Shown: positions 7,160-15,125 of the stretch, piece after piece
Numbering within the stretch: position 1 is the stretch's first letter
How the letters are laid out: every line of letters starts with the position of its first letter
Notes under the pieces: generated by a model
Told to the model about the DNA's origin: nothing
The model's database searches: none
What the model saw: only the letters and a program-made list of their open reading frames with translations
Position numbers and translations under genes: made by a program
Assembly (NCBI GenBank): GCA_900770275.1
Contig: CAAGJS010000076.1
Span: 1 to 22,388 of the forward strand
DNA from: Erysipelotrichaceae bacterium
Lineage (GTDB): Bacteria; Bacillota_I; Bacilli_A; Erysipelotrichales; Erysipelotrichaceae
DNA length: 22,388 nucleotides
Direction of reading: 5' to 3'

Positions 7160-8434
7160 ATGGAGAAATACAGATTTGTCCTGGATGTGGACAAGGAAAC
7201 ATACGATGGATTTGTGCGCAATCATCCTTACTGCAATCTTCTGCAAAGCTATGACTGGGCAAAGGTAAAGACCGCATGGCGCTCGCTGCATACGGGGGTT
7301 GTAAATGAAGAAGGAAAACTGTGTGCGGCCGGTCTGGTTCTGATCCGCAGCCTTCCGCTGCATCAGACGATGTTCTATCTTCCGCGCGGACCGATCATGG
7401 ACTATACCGACGAAGAGCTGGTGTGCTTTTATTTTGACCACCTGAAGACGGTTGCCAAAGCACAGAAGGCGGTCATGATCAAATTTGATCCGGCAATTGT
7501 TGTCAATTCCTTTGTAAGTACGGAAGCCAATGAAAACCGCTGTCCTGATACGCAGCGGTATCTTGACATCTTTACCAGGGCCGGTGCGAAACATTCCGGT
7601 TTTACGAAATACATCGAAGAAACGGCGCAGGCCAGATATGTGTCCGTGGTGAAAGCCTGCGAGGATCTGGATGCGGCAATGCCGAAACATACGAAGCGTC
7701 TGATCAAGGATGCGGACCGCTACCATGTGGAAGTGGTGCATGGGGGAACGGAGTATCTGGATTCCTTTGCCCGTCTTGTGTCGATGACGGAAGAGCGCAA
7801 GAAGGTTGATCTGCGTGATGAGGAGTATTTCCGACTTCTGATGGATACGTATGGCGAAGATGCGGTTATCTTCCTTGCCGTATGCAACGTTCATCGTCTG
7901 CACGCCGACGCTCTGAAAAAGAAAGCGGAGCTTGAGAAGGAAATTGCGGAGGTTCCGGAGAATTCAATGAAGAAGCTGAGGCGTCTGAATGATCAGCTGA
8001 CGGCCGTTGAGAAGGATATCCGCGAGAGTGAGCCGGTCCTTAAAGAAGTCGGGGATGAGGATAAGGATACGGCGATTGCCGGTATTCTTTCCATCCGGTA
8101 CGGGAAGCAGTGCGAGATGCTGTATGCGGGCATGGATCAGCGGTTCAAGAAGTTCATGCCCCAGTATAAGACCTATGTCGAGAATTTCCGGTGGGCGTTT
8201 GAAAGGGGCTGCACCTATGCCGATATGGGCGGTGTGGAAGGAACCTTCTCGGACGGCCTGACGAAGTTCAAGGATAACTTCAATCCGGTGATTGAAGAGT
8301 TCATCGGAGAGTTTGATATTCCGGTCAATCATCTGCTGTACGGGCCGGTCAGTGCGGCTTACAGGGCGAAAAAGAAGCAGGTTCTCAAAGAAGTCGAGGA
8401 AAGCGCAGCTGAGCGTGAAGCCCGGCATCAGTGA
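7160..8434 (+). CDS. FemX/MurM-type tRNA-dependent peptidoglycan aminoacyltransferase
   Basis: Fem-family enzymes use aminoacyl-tRNA to add the first residue(s) of the interpeptide branch to the lysine side chain of lipid II at the inner membrane face. The 424-residue product shows the duplicated GNAT-like fold: N-terminal NLLQSYDWAKVK and FYLPRGPIMDY, a middle helical-arm insertion predicted as a coiled coil (about 250-297, LKKKAELEKEIAEV onward), and C-terminal AGMDQRFKKFMPQYKTYVEN and YADMGGVEGTFSDGLTKFK, all typical of the family. ATG 7160 follows GGAGGG (7151-7156), although the spacing is short; in-frame ATGs at 7142, 7133 and 7106 are weaker. It lies between the HAD-like gene and the CorC operon. 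The residue it adds cannot be read from sequence. Confidence 0.88.
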   Translation: MEKYRFVLDVDKETYDGFVRNHPYCNLLQSYDWAKVKTAWRSLHTGVVNEEGKLCAAGLVLIRSLPLHQTMFYLPRGPIMDYTDEELVCFYFDHLKTVAKAQKAVMIKFDPAIVVNSFVSTEANENRCPDTQRYLDIFTRAGAKHSGFTKYIEETAQARYVSVVKACEDLDAAMPKHTKRLIKDADRYHVEVVHGGTEYLDSFARLVSMTEERKKVDLRDEEYFRLLMDTYGEDAVIFLAVCNVHRLHADALKKKAELEKEIAEVPENSMKKLRRLNDQLTAVEKDIRESEPVLKEVGDEDKDTAIAGILSIRYGKQCEMLYAGMDQRFKKFMPQYKTYVENFRWAFERGCTYADMGGVEGTFSDGLTKFKDNFNPVIEEFIGEFDIPVNHLLYGPVSAAYRAKKKQVLKEVEESAAEREARHQ

Positions 8435-8445
8435 TCTGCCCAACA

Positions 8446-8474
8446 TTGTAGGAAATGTCTGGCAATGGTATAAT
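8446..8474 (+). promoter_or_regulatory. Promoter of the CorC-rsmE-mtaB-murE-deoC operon
   Basis: TTGTAG (8446-8451), a 17-nt spacer and TATAAT (8469-8474) preceded by TG at 8466-8467 together make a strong vegetative promoter with an extended -10. The start point is expected near 8481, just ahead of the small upstream ORF. Confidence 0.75.
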
Positions 8475-8501
8475 CGCGCTATTCAATAAAGGAAAGGGTA
8501 T

Positions 8502-8564
8502 ATGGATTCAGATCAATATAGTCAATGTAGTCAGACGAATTTCAGAATGGAGAATGACATATGA
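8502..8564 (+). CDS. 20-codon upstream ORF coupled to the CorC-like gene
   Basis: ATG 8502 opens a 20-codon frame (MDSDQYSQCSQTNFRMENDI) whose stop TGA overlaps the next start in the form ATGA at 8561-8564. It has its own ribosome site, AAAGGA (8488-8493), 8 nt upstream, and lies entirely within the predicted leader. The peptide resembles no known leader peptide, and is rich in Ser, Asn, Asp and Gln. The arrangement suggests translational coupling or leader-peptide control of the transporter. Whether the peptide matters or only its translation does is unknown, and expression is unproven. Confidence 0.45.
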   Translation: MDSDQYSQCSQTNFRMENDI

Positions 8565-9853
8565 ACGCGTCATCAGAGCTTTTGGTTTTTGTGCTTGTCA
8601 TTCTGATTCTGTTTTCCGGCCTTTTTTCTGCGGTGGAGACCGCCTATTCAAGCGCTTCACGTATCCGGCTGAAGGCAATGGAGAATGATGATGTTCCTGG
8701 GGCTGGCAGGGTGCTGAAGGTCCTGGATAACTATGATCGCTTTCTTACTTCGGTTCTGATCGGAAATAATATCGTCAATATTCTCGCAGCTACGCTGGGT
8801 ACGATTCTCTTTACCCGCTGGTATGGTGAGGCGGAAGGACCGACGATTTCGACGATTGTCATTACGCTGGTCGTTCTGCTGTTTGGTGAAATTACGCCGA
8901 AGACCTTTGCCAAGCAGTCGCCGGAGCGCTTTGCAATCCGTACCCTTGGCTTTGTTCGCTTCATCATGGTACTGTTCCGGCCGCTGGGACTGGTGTTTCA
9001 AGGCTGGCAGTATCTGACTTCGAAGCTGTTTAAGGTCGAAGAGGCGGACCCGGATATTTCCGATGAGCTGATCACGATGGTCGATGAGGCGGAAAAAGAT
9101 GGCGATCTTGAGGAACATGAATCGGATCTGATCTCCGCAGCGATCGAGTTCAATGATCTGGATGTGAAGGATATTCTGACGCCGCGTGTGGAAGTGGTGG
9201 CGATTCCGATCAATGCCAGTCTCAAGGAAGTTGCCAATGTTTTCTCCATGAACAGTTTCTCGCGTCTTCCGGTCTATGAAACAAGCATCGACAATATTGT
9301 CGGCGTCATTCATGAGAAGGATTTCTACAACATGATGTACCGCGATAAGGAACACGGGCTGCTCAGGAAGATCATTACCCCGGTCATCTACACGACGGAA
9401 AACGTCAAGATTTCGACGGTTCTCAAGCAGCTGCAGGGGGCGAAGGCGCATCTTGCGGTGGTTCTTGACGAATACGGCGGAACCGCCGGCATCGTTACGA
9501 TGGAGGACATTATCGAGGAACTCGTTGGCGAAATCTGGGATGAACATGATGTCGTTAAGGAGTATTACCAGCGCCTGGATGATCATACGTTCCTGGTTCG
9601 CTGTGACGCTGACATTGACGATATGCTGGACCGCTTTGACGTTCATCCGGAAGATGAAGAGGACTATGACTTCATCACGGTATCGGGCTGGGTGATTCAT
9701 GAGCTGGATCATATTCCTGCGGTCGGTGAGTCGTTTGACTTTAATCGTCTCCATGTGACGGTGACGAAGGCCGACCGCCGCAAGGTTTTGGAAATCAAGG
9801 TTGAAGTCAGGGATGATGAAGACCAGGAAGAGCGAAAGGATTCAAAAGACTGA
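8561..9853 (+). CDS. CNNM/CorC (HlyC) family divalent-cation transporter
   Basis: The 430-residue protein has the three-part layout of the family. An N-terminal CNNM (DUF21) membrane domain has about four hydrophobic segments, including FVLVILILFSGLFSAVETAY and the signature LLFGEITPKTFAKQSPE (GEITPK near 108-113). A CBS-domain pair follows (about 200-330, with ILTPRVEVVAIP and LAVVLDEYGGTAGIVTMEDI). The C-terminal CorC/HlyC domain contains VSGWVIHEL. Relatives such as MpfA of Staphylococcus aureus and human CNNM proteins are tied to magnesium export; older records call them hemolysins. ATG 8561 has GGAG at 8549-8552. It is the first large gene of a five-gene operon and is preceded by an overlapping small ORF. 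Ion specificity is inferred from the family. Confidence 0.92.
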   Translation: MNASSELLVFVLVILILFSGLFSAVETAYSSASRIRLKAMENDDVPGAGRVLKVLDNYDRFLTSVLIGNNIVNILAATLGTILFTRWYGEAEGPTISTIVITLVVLLFGEITPKTFAKQSPERFAIRTLGFVRFIMVLFRPLGLVFQGWQYLTSKLFKVEEADPDISDELITMVDEAEKDGDLEEHESDLISAAIEFNDLDVKDILTPRVEVVAIPINASLKEVANVFSMNSFSRLPVYETSIDNIVGVIHEKDFYNMMYRDKEHGLLRKIITPVIYTTENVKISTVLKQLQGAKAHLAVVLDEYGGTAGIVTMEDIIEELVGEIWDEHDVVKEYYQRLDDHTFLVRCDADIDDMLDRFDVHPEDEEDYDFITVSGWVIHELDHIPAVGESFDFNRLHVTVTKADRRKVLEIKVEVRDDEDQEERKDSKD

Positions 9854-9855
9854 AC

Positions 9856-10560
9856 ATGCAGCAGTTTTTCTGTGAGCAGCCGCTGAGTGTCGGCAGTATC
9901 TATACCTTTACCAGGGCGCAGGCACATCATGCCCGTGACGTTCTGAAGCTGCACCATGAAACGGTGCGGCTTGTTTCGGATGGGCAGGCTTTTTATGCGG
10001 ATGCTTACGTCAATGGCAGCTCTTTTGAGGCAAAAGTTCTGGAAGCGGATTTGATGGAGCGTGAGCTGCCGGTGGATGTAACGCTGGCCATGGCCTTGAT
10101 CCGGCGCGAAAAGTTTGAGCTTGTTCTGCAGAAGGCGGCGGAGCTTGGTGTGAACCATATCATCCCCTTTGAAAGCAGCCGCTGCGTCGTACATGCAAAA
10201 AAGGAAAAGACGGACCGCTGGCAGGCAATTCTGCAGGAAGCCAGTGAGCAGTGCAAGCGCAACCGGATTCCGGATATCGCAATTCCGGTTTCTTTTTCGC
10301 AATTGGATTTCCGTGCCTTTGATTGTGTCCTGATTCCCTATGAAAAGGAAGCCGGAGCGGGAAAAGGTATTCTTTCAACGGTTCGTGGCAGAAAGATTCT
10401 TATAATCATCGGACCGGAAGGCGGCTTTTCGGAAGCTGAGGTGCAGCAGGCAATGGACAAGGGCGCAGTACCAATCAGTCTGGGGCCGCGGATCCTTCGC
10501 GCCGAGACGGCGGCCATGTTCTGTCTCAGTGCGATCGGAGCCTGGAGTGAGAAGGAATGA
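9856..10560 (+). CDS. rsmE: 16S rRNA m3U1498 methyltransferase RsmE
   Basis: RsmE methylates N3 of U1498 in helix 44 of 16S rRNA in the assembled 30S subunit. The 234-residue product has the N-terminal PUA-like domain (about 1-70) and a SPOUT methyltransferase domain. The trefoil-knot motifs read LVLQKAAELGVNHIIPFESS, IIIGPEGGFSEAEV and LGPRILRAETAAMF, which are diagnostic. It begins 2 nt after the transporter stop with only a weak, distant AAAGGA, so translation probably depends on coupling. Its stop overlaps the mtaB start as ATGA. The rsmE-mtaB pair is conserved in Bacillus. Confidence 0.96.
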   Translation: MQQFFCEQPLSVGSIYTFTRAQAHHARDVLKLHHETVRLVSDGQAFYADAYVNGSSFEAKVLEADLMERELPVDVTLAMALIRREKFELVLQKAAELGVNHIIPFESSRCVVHAKKEKTDRWQAILQEASEQCKRNRIPDIAIPVSFSQLDFRAFDCVLIPYEKEAGAGKGILSTVRGRKILIIIGPEGGFSEAEVQQAMDKGAVPISLGPRILRAETAAMFCLSAIGAWSEKE

Positions 10561-11840
10561 AGCGAACGTTTCTGATTCATAATCTTGGCTGCAAGGTGAA
10601 TCACTATGAGGCTCAGGCAGTCGCAAGCATGCTTGAAAACCGAGGGTGGCAGCGGGCAGAAGAAGGTCAGCCCTGCAGCGCTGTCATCATTTTTACGTGC
10701 TGCGTAACCAATACGGCGGCACAGAAAAGCAGGCAGATCATGCATCGGCTGAAACGTCTGTATCCGGATGCGGCGATGGTCATGGTCGGCTGTTATGTGC
10801 AGGTGGCGCAGGATCAGTTGCGTGATGCGGACATTCTTGTCGGCAGTGCAGAGAAAGATCAGATCCCGGATCTGCTTGAAACGTGGGAGAAGAGTCACAG
10901 GAAAGAAACCGCAATTCAGGATGCGGATTCCATTACTTCCTTCACGGATCTTCCTGTCGATGCCTTTGAGGATACGACACGTGCCTTTTTGAAGGTACAG
11001 GATGGCTGCAATCAGTTCTGTACCTACTGCATCATTCCCTATGCCCGTGGCCGACAGCGTTCGCTGGCTCCGGATATTGCCATCGCGCGGGCAAAGCAGC
11101 TCAATGTGCATCACCATGAGCTTGTGCTCGCTGGTATTCATACGGGCCGGTATGGCCAGGAGTATGGTGTGAGTCTTGCCGACCTGATCGAACGGTTATT
11201 GAAGGAGACGTCGTTTCAGCGCATCCGCATTTCTTCGATTGAGATCTCTGAGATCGATGCGCATCTGATATCGCTGCTATCGAATCCACGGGTGGCACGT
11301 CATCTGCATATCCCATTGCAGTCGGGCAGCGATGGGGTGCTTGTGCGAATGGGCCGTCCTTATACGACAGAAGATTATCATGCTAAAATTAGTCTGCTGC
11401 GGGAAAGTGTTCCGGATCTGGCAATTTCGACGGATCTGATGGTTGGATTCCCTGAGGAAAGTGAACAGGAGTTTCAGGAGTCGAAAGACTTTGTGAAGAG
11501 CTGTCAGTTCAGCTTCCTTCATGTTTTCCCCTATTCGCTGCGCCAGGGGACACGGGCTACTTCTATGAAGCAGGTGGCAGAAGCGGTTAAGAAGGAACGG
11601 GCAGAGACGATGCTCGCGCTTTCAGAAGAGATGTACGATGCTTATAAGCGAAGCTGGATTGGAAGGGACGCTGCTGTTCTGATGGAAAAGGACCATGGAA
11701 GCTATACGCCTGGTCATGCGTCGCAGTACTTTGAGGTGCGGGTTCCTGGCAGAATTGTGCGGGGATCGATGCACCGGGTGAAGATCCAGCGATTCGAGGA
11801 TCATGTTCTGTTTGGAGAAATAGACGATGAAGCTGAGTGA
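10557..11840 (+). CDS. mtaB: tRNA t6A37 methylthiotransferase MtaB
   Basis: MtaB is a radical-SAM enzyme that adds a methylthio group to t6A at position 37 of ANN-decoding tRNAs. The 427-residue product has the UPF0004 domain with its three cluster cysteines (GCKVN, TCCVTN and GCYVQ), the radical-SAM CxxxCxxC (C151, C155, C158 in DGCNQFCTYCIIPYARG) and a C-terminal TRAM-like RNA-binding segment. Length and motifs distinguish it from MiaB, which is usually longer and reads differently around the cysteines. Its start overlaps rsmE by 4 nt and its end overlaps murE by 14 nt, so it is embedded in a tightly coupled operon. Confidence 0.96.
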   Translation: MKRTFLIHNLGCKVNHYEAQAVASMLENRGWQRAEEGQPCSAVIIFTCCVTNTAAQKSRQIMHRLKRLYPDAAMVMVGCYVQVAQDQLRDADILVGSAEKDQIPDLLETWEKSHRKETAIQDADSITSFTDLPVDAFEDTTRAFLKVQDGCNQFCTYCIIPYARGRQRSLAPDIAIARAKQLNVHHHELVLAGIHTGRYGQEYGVSLADLIERLLKETSFQRIRISSIEISEIDAHLISLLSNPRVARHLHIPLQSGSDGVLVRMGRPYTTEDYHAKISLLRESVPDLAISTDLMVGFPEESEQEFQESKDFVKSCQFSFLHVFPYSLRQGTRATSMKQVAEAVKKERAETMLALSEEMYDAYKRSWIGRDAAVLMEKDHGSYTPGHASQYFEVRVPGRIVRGSMHRVKIQRFEDHVLFGEIDDEAE

Positions 11841-13293
11841 ATTGTTTGAAAATGTTCCGGACATTGAAATCAAGAGTCTGATGGCGGATTCCCGCAAGAA
11901 GCGGCCGGATTCCATTTTCTTCTGCGAAAAAGGCATGATGTTTGACGGCCATCGCTTTGTGGATCAGGCGATTGCCAACGGTGCGAAGGTCATTGTTCAT
12001 TCGGAGACAATTGAAAACAAGAATCCGGATGTGATCTATATCAAGGTCAAGGATGTCAATGCGGTATTCAACCAGGTGGCGGATGCGTTCTACGGTCATC
12101 CGAGCCACAAGATGAAGATGTTCGGCGTCACTGGTACCAATGGCAAGAGTTCGATTGCCTGTATTATCCGCGATATCATGAATCCTTATGCGCCGACCGG
12201 TTACATTGGAACGATTTCCATTCAGTATGGACAGGTCAAGCTGCCGCCGCTGCTGACGACGCCGGACATTGATGATCTGCATGGCATTCTGCATGAAATG
12301 GTAGAAGCCGGGATGCAGTGCTGCGCTCTGGAGGCCAGCTCCATCGGCATTGATCAGGGACGGATTGATTCGATTGACTTTGACTACGGCATCTTTACGA
12401 ATCTGACCCATGATCATCTGGATTATCACGGGACGATGGAGAATTATTTTCAGGCAAAGAAGAAATTCTTTGATCATCTGAAGCCTTCAGCGGTTGCGAT
12501 TACCAATGTGGATGATCCGGTGGGAATGAAAATTGTGCAGGACTGCAAGTGCCGCGTTGTGACGTATGGCATTGATCATGATGCGGACTATCAGGTGGTA
12601 AAGTATCAGCTGCTCAAGGATCGTACTTTGTTCGTACTTCAGGTCGGTGACATGGAGTACGAGATGGAAACCAATCTCGTTGCGCTGTTCAACATTTACA
12701 ACGTGGTGGCTGCGATCGCGGCGCTTCATGAAAGCGGTCTGTCGATGGAACAGATCATGCCTGGCCTCAAACATATTACGCAGATTGAAGGCCGGATGGA
12801 GCGGATCAACTGCGGGCAGCCGTTCAATGTGCTGGTAGATTTTGCCCATACGCCGGATGGTATTGAACAGGTATGCCGCTTTGCGACAGCCATTACGCCG
12901 AAGGATCGCCGGATCATTGCGATCACTGGCAGTGCTGGCAAGCGTGATACTGCGAAGCGGCCGATCTTCGGTCAGTTGCTGGATCGTTATGCGGACATGA
13001 TCATTCTGACGGAAGATGATCCGCGCAATGAGAAGGCTGTGGATATTGCGCAGCAGATTGCCTCGGGCATCCATAACAAGCCATATGTAATCATTGAAGA
13101 CCGTTATGATGCGATCCGTTCCGCAGTGGAAATTGCCTCCGAGGGGGATACAATCATTATTATGGGAAAGGGAGATGAGAAGTTCATCTATCGCGAATAC
13201 GGCCGGGAGCCGTATGAGGGAGATGACGCCATAGCCCGTGAAGTTATTCAGAAATACTGGCTCTATAAAGAGGAAGGAGAAAAAGACTCATGA
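11827..13293 (+). CDS. murE: UDP-MurNAc-tripeptide synthetase MurE
   Basis: MurE adds the third amino acid (lysine or meso-diaminopimelate) to UDP-MurNAc-L-Ala-D-Glu in the cytoplasm. The 488-residue product has the Mur-ligase layout: an N-terminal domain with the MADSR motif, the ATP site GVTGTNGKSS (G103-S108), the central LTHDHLDYHGTMENY and NIYNVVAAIAAL, and a C-terminal domain with VDFAHTPDGIEQV and GSAGKRDTAKRP. The specificity motif reads DDPR (397-400) rather than DNPR of diaminopimelate enzymes, and GKGDE (447-451) stands where E. coli has GKGHE. GGAG near 11813-11816 precedes ATG 11827. It overlaps mtaB by 14 nt and deoC by 4 nt, far from any visible division and cell-wall cluster. 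The amino acid added is uncertain. Confidence 0.93.
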   Translation: MKLSELFENVPDIEIKSLMADSRKKRPDSIFFCEKGMMFDGHRFVDQAIANGAKVIVHSETIENKNPDVIYIKVKDVNAVFNQVADAFYGHPSHKMKMFGVTGTNGKSSIACIIRDIMNPYAPTGYIGTISIQYGQVKLPPLLTTPDIDDLHGILHEMVEAGMQCCALEASSIGIDQGRIDSIDFDYGIFTNLTHDHLDYHGTMENYFQAKKKFFDHLKPSAVAITNVDDPVGMKIVQDCKCRVVTYGIDHDADYQVVKYQLLKDRTLFVLQVGDMEYEMETNLVALFNIYNVVAAIAALHESGLSMEQIMPGLKHITQIEGRMERINCGQPFNVLVDFAHTPDGIEQVCRFATAITPKDRRIIAITGSAGKRDTAKRPIFGQLLDRYADMIILTEDDPRNEKAVDIAQQIASGIHNKPYVIIEDRYDAIRSAVEIASEGDTIIIMGKGDEKFIYREYGREPYEGDDAIAREVIQKYWLYKEEGEKDS

Positions 13294-13928
13294 AACTGTC
13301 CAAGTATATTGATCATACGCTGCTGAAGCCGGAGTCCCGTAAGGGGGACGTTCAGAAAATTGTCGACGAGGCAAAGAAATATGATTTTGCCAGCGTCATG
13401 GTGAATCCGTGCTGGATTCCGTATGTGAAACCGCAGCTTGCAGGTACGACGGTCAAGGCGGCCTGTGTCATCGGCTTTCCGCTGGGCGCCAATACAACTG
13501 CGACCAAGGTGTTCGAGACGAAGGATGCCATTGCCAACGGTGCTGATGAAGTGGACATGGTTCTTAACATCGGCCGTCTGAAGGATGGGGATGATGCATA
13601 TGTCACCTCGGAGATTAAGGCTGTCAAGGAAGCGGCTGGCGATCATATTCTGAAGGTTATCATTGAAACATGCCTGCTCACCGATGAAGAGAAGGTTCGT
13701 GCATGCAAGGATGCGGCTGCCGCAGGTGCGGATTTCGTTAAGACGAGCACAGGTTTCTCGACGGGTGGAGCGACCGTTGCCGATGTGAAGCTGATGAAGA
13801 AGGCCGTTGCCGGTACACCTGTCAAGGTGAAGGCATCGGGCGGCGTTCGTACAAAGGAAGAGCTGCAGGAAATGATTGATGCTGGTGCGGAACGTATTGG
13901 AACCAGCCATGGTGTCGATTTAATGTAA
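13290..13928 (+). CDS. deoC: Deoxyribose-phosphate aldolase
   Basis: DeoC splits 2-deoxyribose-5-phosphate to acetaldehyde and glyceraldehyde-3-phosphate, feeding deoxynucleosides into glycolysis. The 212-residue class I aldolase has a TIM barrel with YIDHTLLKP at the start, DEVDMVLNIG (an active-site Asp), the Schiff-base lysine in DFVKTSTGF (K151) and VKASGGVRT with the second lysine. Length is normal for the short bacterial form. ATG 13290 overlaps the murE stop as ATGA and has AAGGAG upstream. It is last in the operon, followed by a terminator. No other deo genes are adjacent; the cdd gene in the last operon acts in the same salvage route. Confidence 0.96.
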   Translation: MKLSKYIDHTLLKPESRKGDVQKIVDEAKKYDFASVMVNPCWIPYVKPQLAGTTVKAACVIGFPLGANTTATKVFETKDAIANGADEVDMVLNIGRLKDGDDAYVTSEIKAVKEAAGDHILKVIIETCLLTDEEKVRACKDAAAAGADFVKTSTGFSTGGATVADVKLMKKAVAGTPVKVKASGGVRTKEELQEMIDAGAERIGTSHGVDLM

Positions 13929-13933
13929 GCAGA

Positions 13934-13959
13934 AAGCTCGGCACTTGCCGGGCTTTTTT
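13934..13959 (+). terminator. Intrinsic terminator after deoC
   Basis: AAGCTCGGCA and TGCCGGGCTT pair over about 9-10 bp with one G-U pair and a tiny loop, and run directly into six T residues. It ends the transporter-to-deoC operon. Confidence 0.85.
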
Positions 13960-13980
13960 GATTTGATCGGGGAAACGGGG

Positions 13981-15075
13981 ATGCGAAGACTCAGGAAGAA
14001 AGCGAAACATGTGCTGATTGCGATGGGGGTGGCTGCCGCGGCTGCAGTCGTTATCGGCGTTGATCATTCTGCTGTCAGAAATCAGTTGAAAAAGGAAGCT
14101 GCAGTGAGCGATGTACAGGTTGAATACGGGCAAACGATCGATGATCTGAAGAGTCTTTTCAGCAACGATCCTGATCTTGTGTCGGTCAGCGGAGATGTTG
14201 ATGCGATGACGGTTGGCAGCTATCCGGTGCAGCTGACGCTGGAGCGGTCCGGTCACTTTGGTTTTTCTTCGAAGCTTCAGACAGATGCGAACGTGACCGT
14301 CGTTGACACATCCTGTCCTGTGATTGAACTGGCGCAGGGTGATGTTGTCATTCTTCCGGAAGAGGATGATTCCAGCATTGCGGAACATGTTCTTTCAGTT
14401 ACGGATCCGGTGGATGGTGCGCTGGAGAAGTCAGACACATTAGCCCCTGGCACCTGGACCATTGATACGGAAAGCGATTCCTCGCAGGCGACTGTTCAGG
14501 CAATGGATCGCAATGGGAATGTGAGCACGGTTTCCTTTCCGGTGAAACGCATTGAGGTGCCAGATGTGGAGCTCCCGTATTCGATCCGGATCAATCGGGC
14601 AGCCAATACAGTTACGGTTTATCTGATGGATGAAAATAATGAATATTCGATTCCAATCAAGGCCATGGTATGTTCGACGGGGACGGCGACGCCGTTAGGT
14701 CAGTATTCGCTTGGAACCAAGTACCGGTGGAGACCGCTGTTCGGCGGTGTGTATGGGCAGTATGCGTGCCGTATTGTCGGAAATATTCTGTTCCATTCGG
14801 TTCCGTATTTTTCCCCGAAAATGAATGATCTGGAATATCTGGAATACAACAAACTGGGGACGAAGGCATCCATGGGATGTATCCGGCTGTGTGTTGCGGA
14901 CGAGAAGTGGATCTATCACAATTGTCCGATCGGTACGCCGGTTGAGCTTTACGATGATGCGGATAATCCCGGTCCGCTTGGTAAGCCGACGCCGATTACG
15001 ATTGATGTGAATGATGAGCGGCGGGGATGGGATCCGACGGATCCGGATGAAAACAATCCTTGGCATCTTGATTGA
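13981..15075 (+). CDS. L,D-transpeptidase (YkuD domain) with Ig-like N-terminal region
   Basis: L,D-transpeptidases form 3-3 cross-links in peptidoglycan or attach proteins to it, outside the membrane. The 364-residue product starts with a basic stretch and a hydrophobic anchor (about 10-28, HVLIAMGVAAAAAVVIGV). Two beta-rich stretches of Ig-like appearance follow (about 35-110 and 115-195), and the YkuD domain starts near residue 200. Its active site is complete: FHSVPYF with the His, and SMGCIRL with the nucleophile C300. An Asp/Pro-rich tail follows. ATG 13981 is preferred because GGGGAAAC lies just upstream; the frame extends to a TTG at 13945, but that lies within the deoC terminator. 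It stands alone between deoC and rpsU. Confidence 0.88.
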   Translation: MRRLRKKAKHVLIAMGVAAAAAVVIGVDHSAVRNQLKKEAAVSDVQVEYGQTIDDLKSLFSNDPDLVSVSGDVDAMTVGSYPVQLTLERSGHFGFSSKLQTDANVTVVDTSCPVIELAQGDVVILPEEDDSSIAEHVLSVTDPVDGALEKSDTLAPGTWTIDTESDSSQATVQAMDRNGNVSTVSFPVKRIEVPDVELPYSIRINRAANTVTVYLMDENNEYSIPIKAMVCSTGTATPLGQYSLGTKYRWRPLFGGVYGQYACRIVGNILFHSVPYFSPKMNDLEYLEYNKLGTKASMGCIRLCVADEKWIYHNCPIGTPVELYDDADNPGPLGKPTPITIDVNDERRGWDPTDPDENNPWHLD

Positions 15076-15096
15076 TGAAAATGATTTTGATAGAAT
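15068..15096 (+). promoter_or_regulatory. Promoter of rpsU
   Basis: TTGATT (15068-15073), a 17-nt spacer and TAGAAT (15091-15096) preceded by TG at 15088-15089. The -35 box overlaps the stop codon of the L,D-transpeptidase gene. Confidence 0.75.
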
Positions 15097-15125
15097 AGCT
15101 TGGCTTTGAGGGGAGGTGATCAGGG

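Noticed and set aside
6899..7903. 334-codon minus-strand reading opposite the FemX-like and HAD-like genes
   Set aside because: It spans two plus-strand genes and the gap between them, with no ribosome site or family motif.
8435..8560. Magnesium riboswitch (M-box or ykoK type) ahead of the CorC-like gene
   Set aside because: The leader is only about 80 nt and is occupied by a short ORF; no room for, or sequence of, the conserved M-box core.
8657..9754. 365-codon minus-strand reading opposite the CorC-like gene
   Set aside because: The plus-strand frame has unmistakable CNNM and CBS motifs; the reverse frame is low complexity, His/Arg/Ile rich, as expected of a shadow.
11587..12477. 296-codon minus-strand reading opposite mtaB and murE
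   Set aside because: It runs across two overlapping plus-strand genes with diagnostic motifs; a shadow frame.
13945..13980. TTG start for the L,D-transpeptidase
   Set aside because: It lies inside the deoC terminator hairpin, while ATG 13981 has a purine-rich site directly upstream and begins at the basic region of the anchor.
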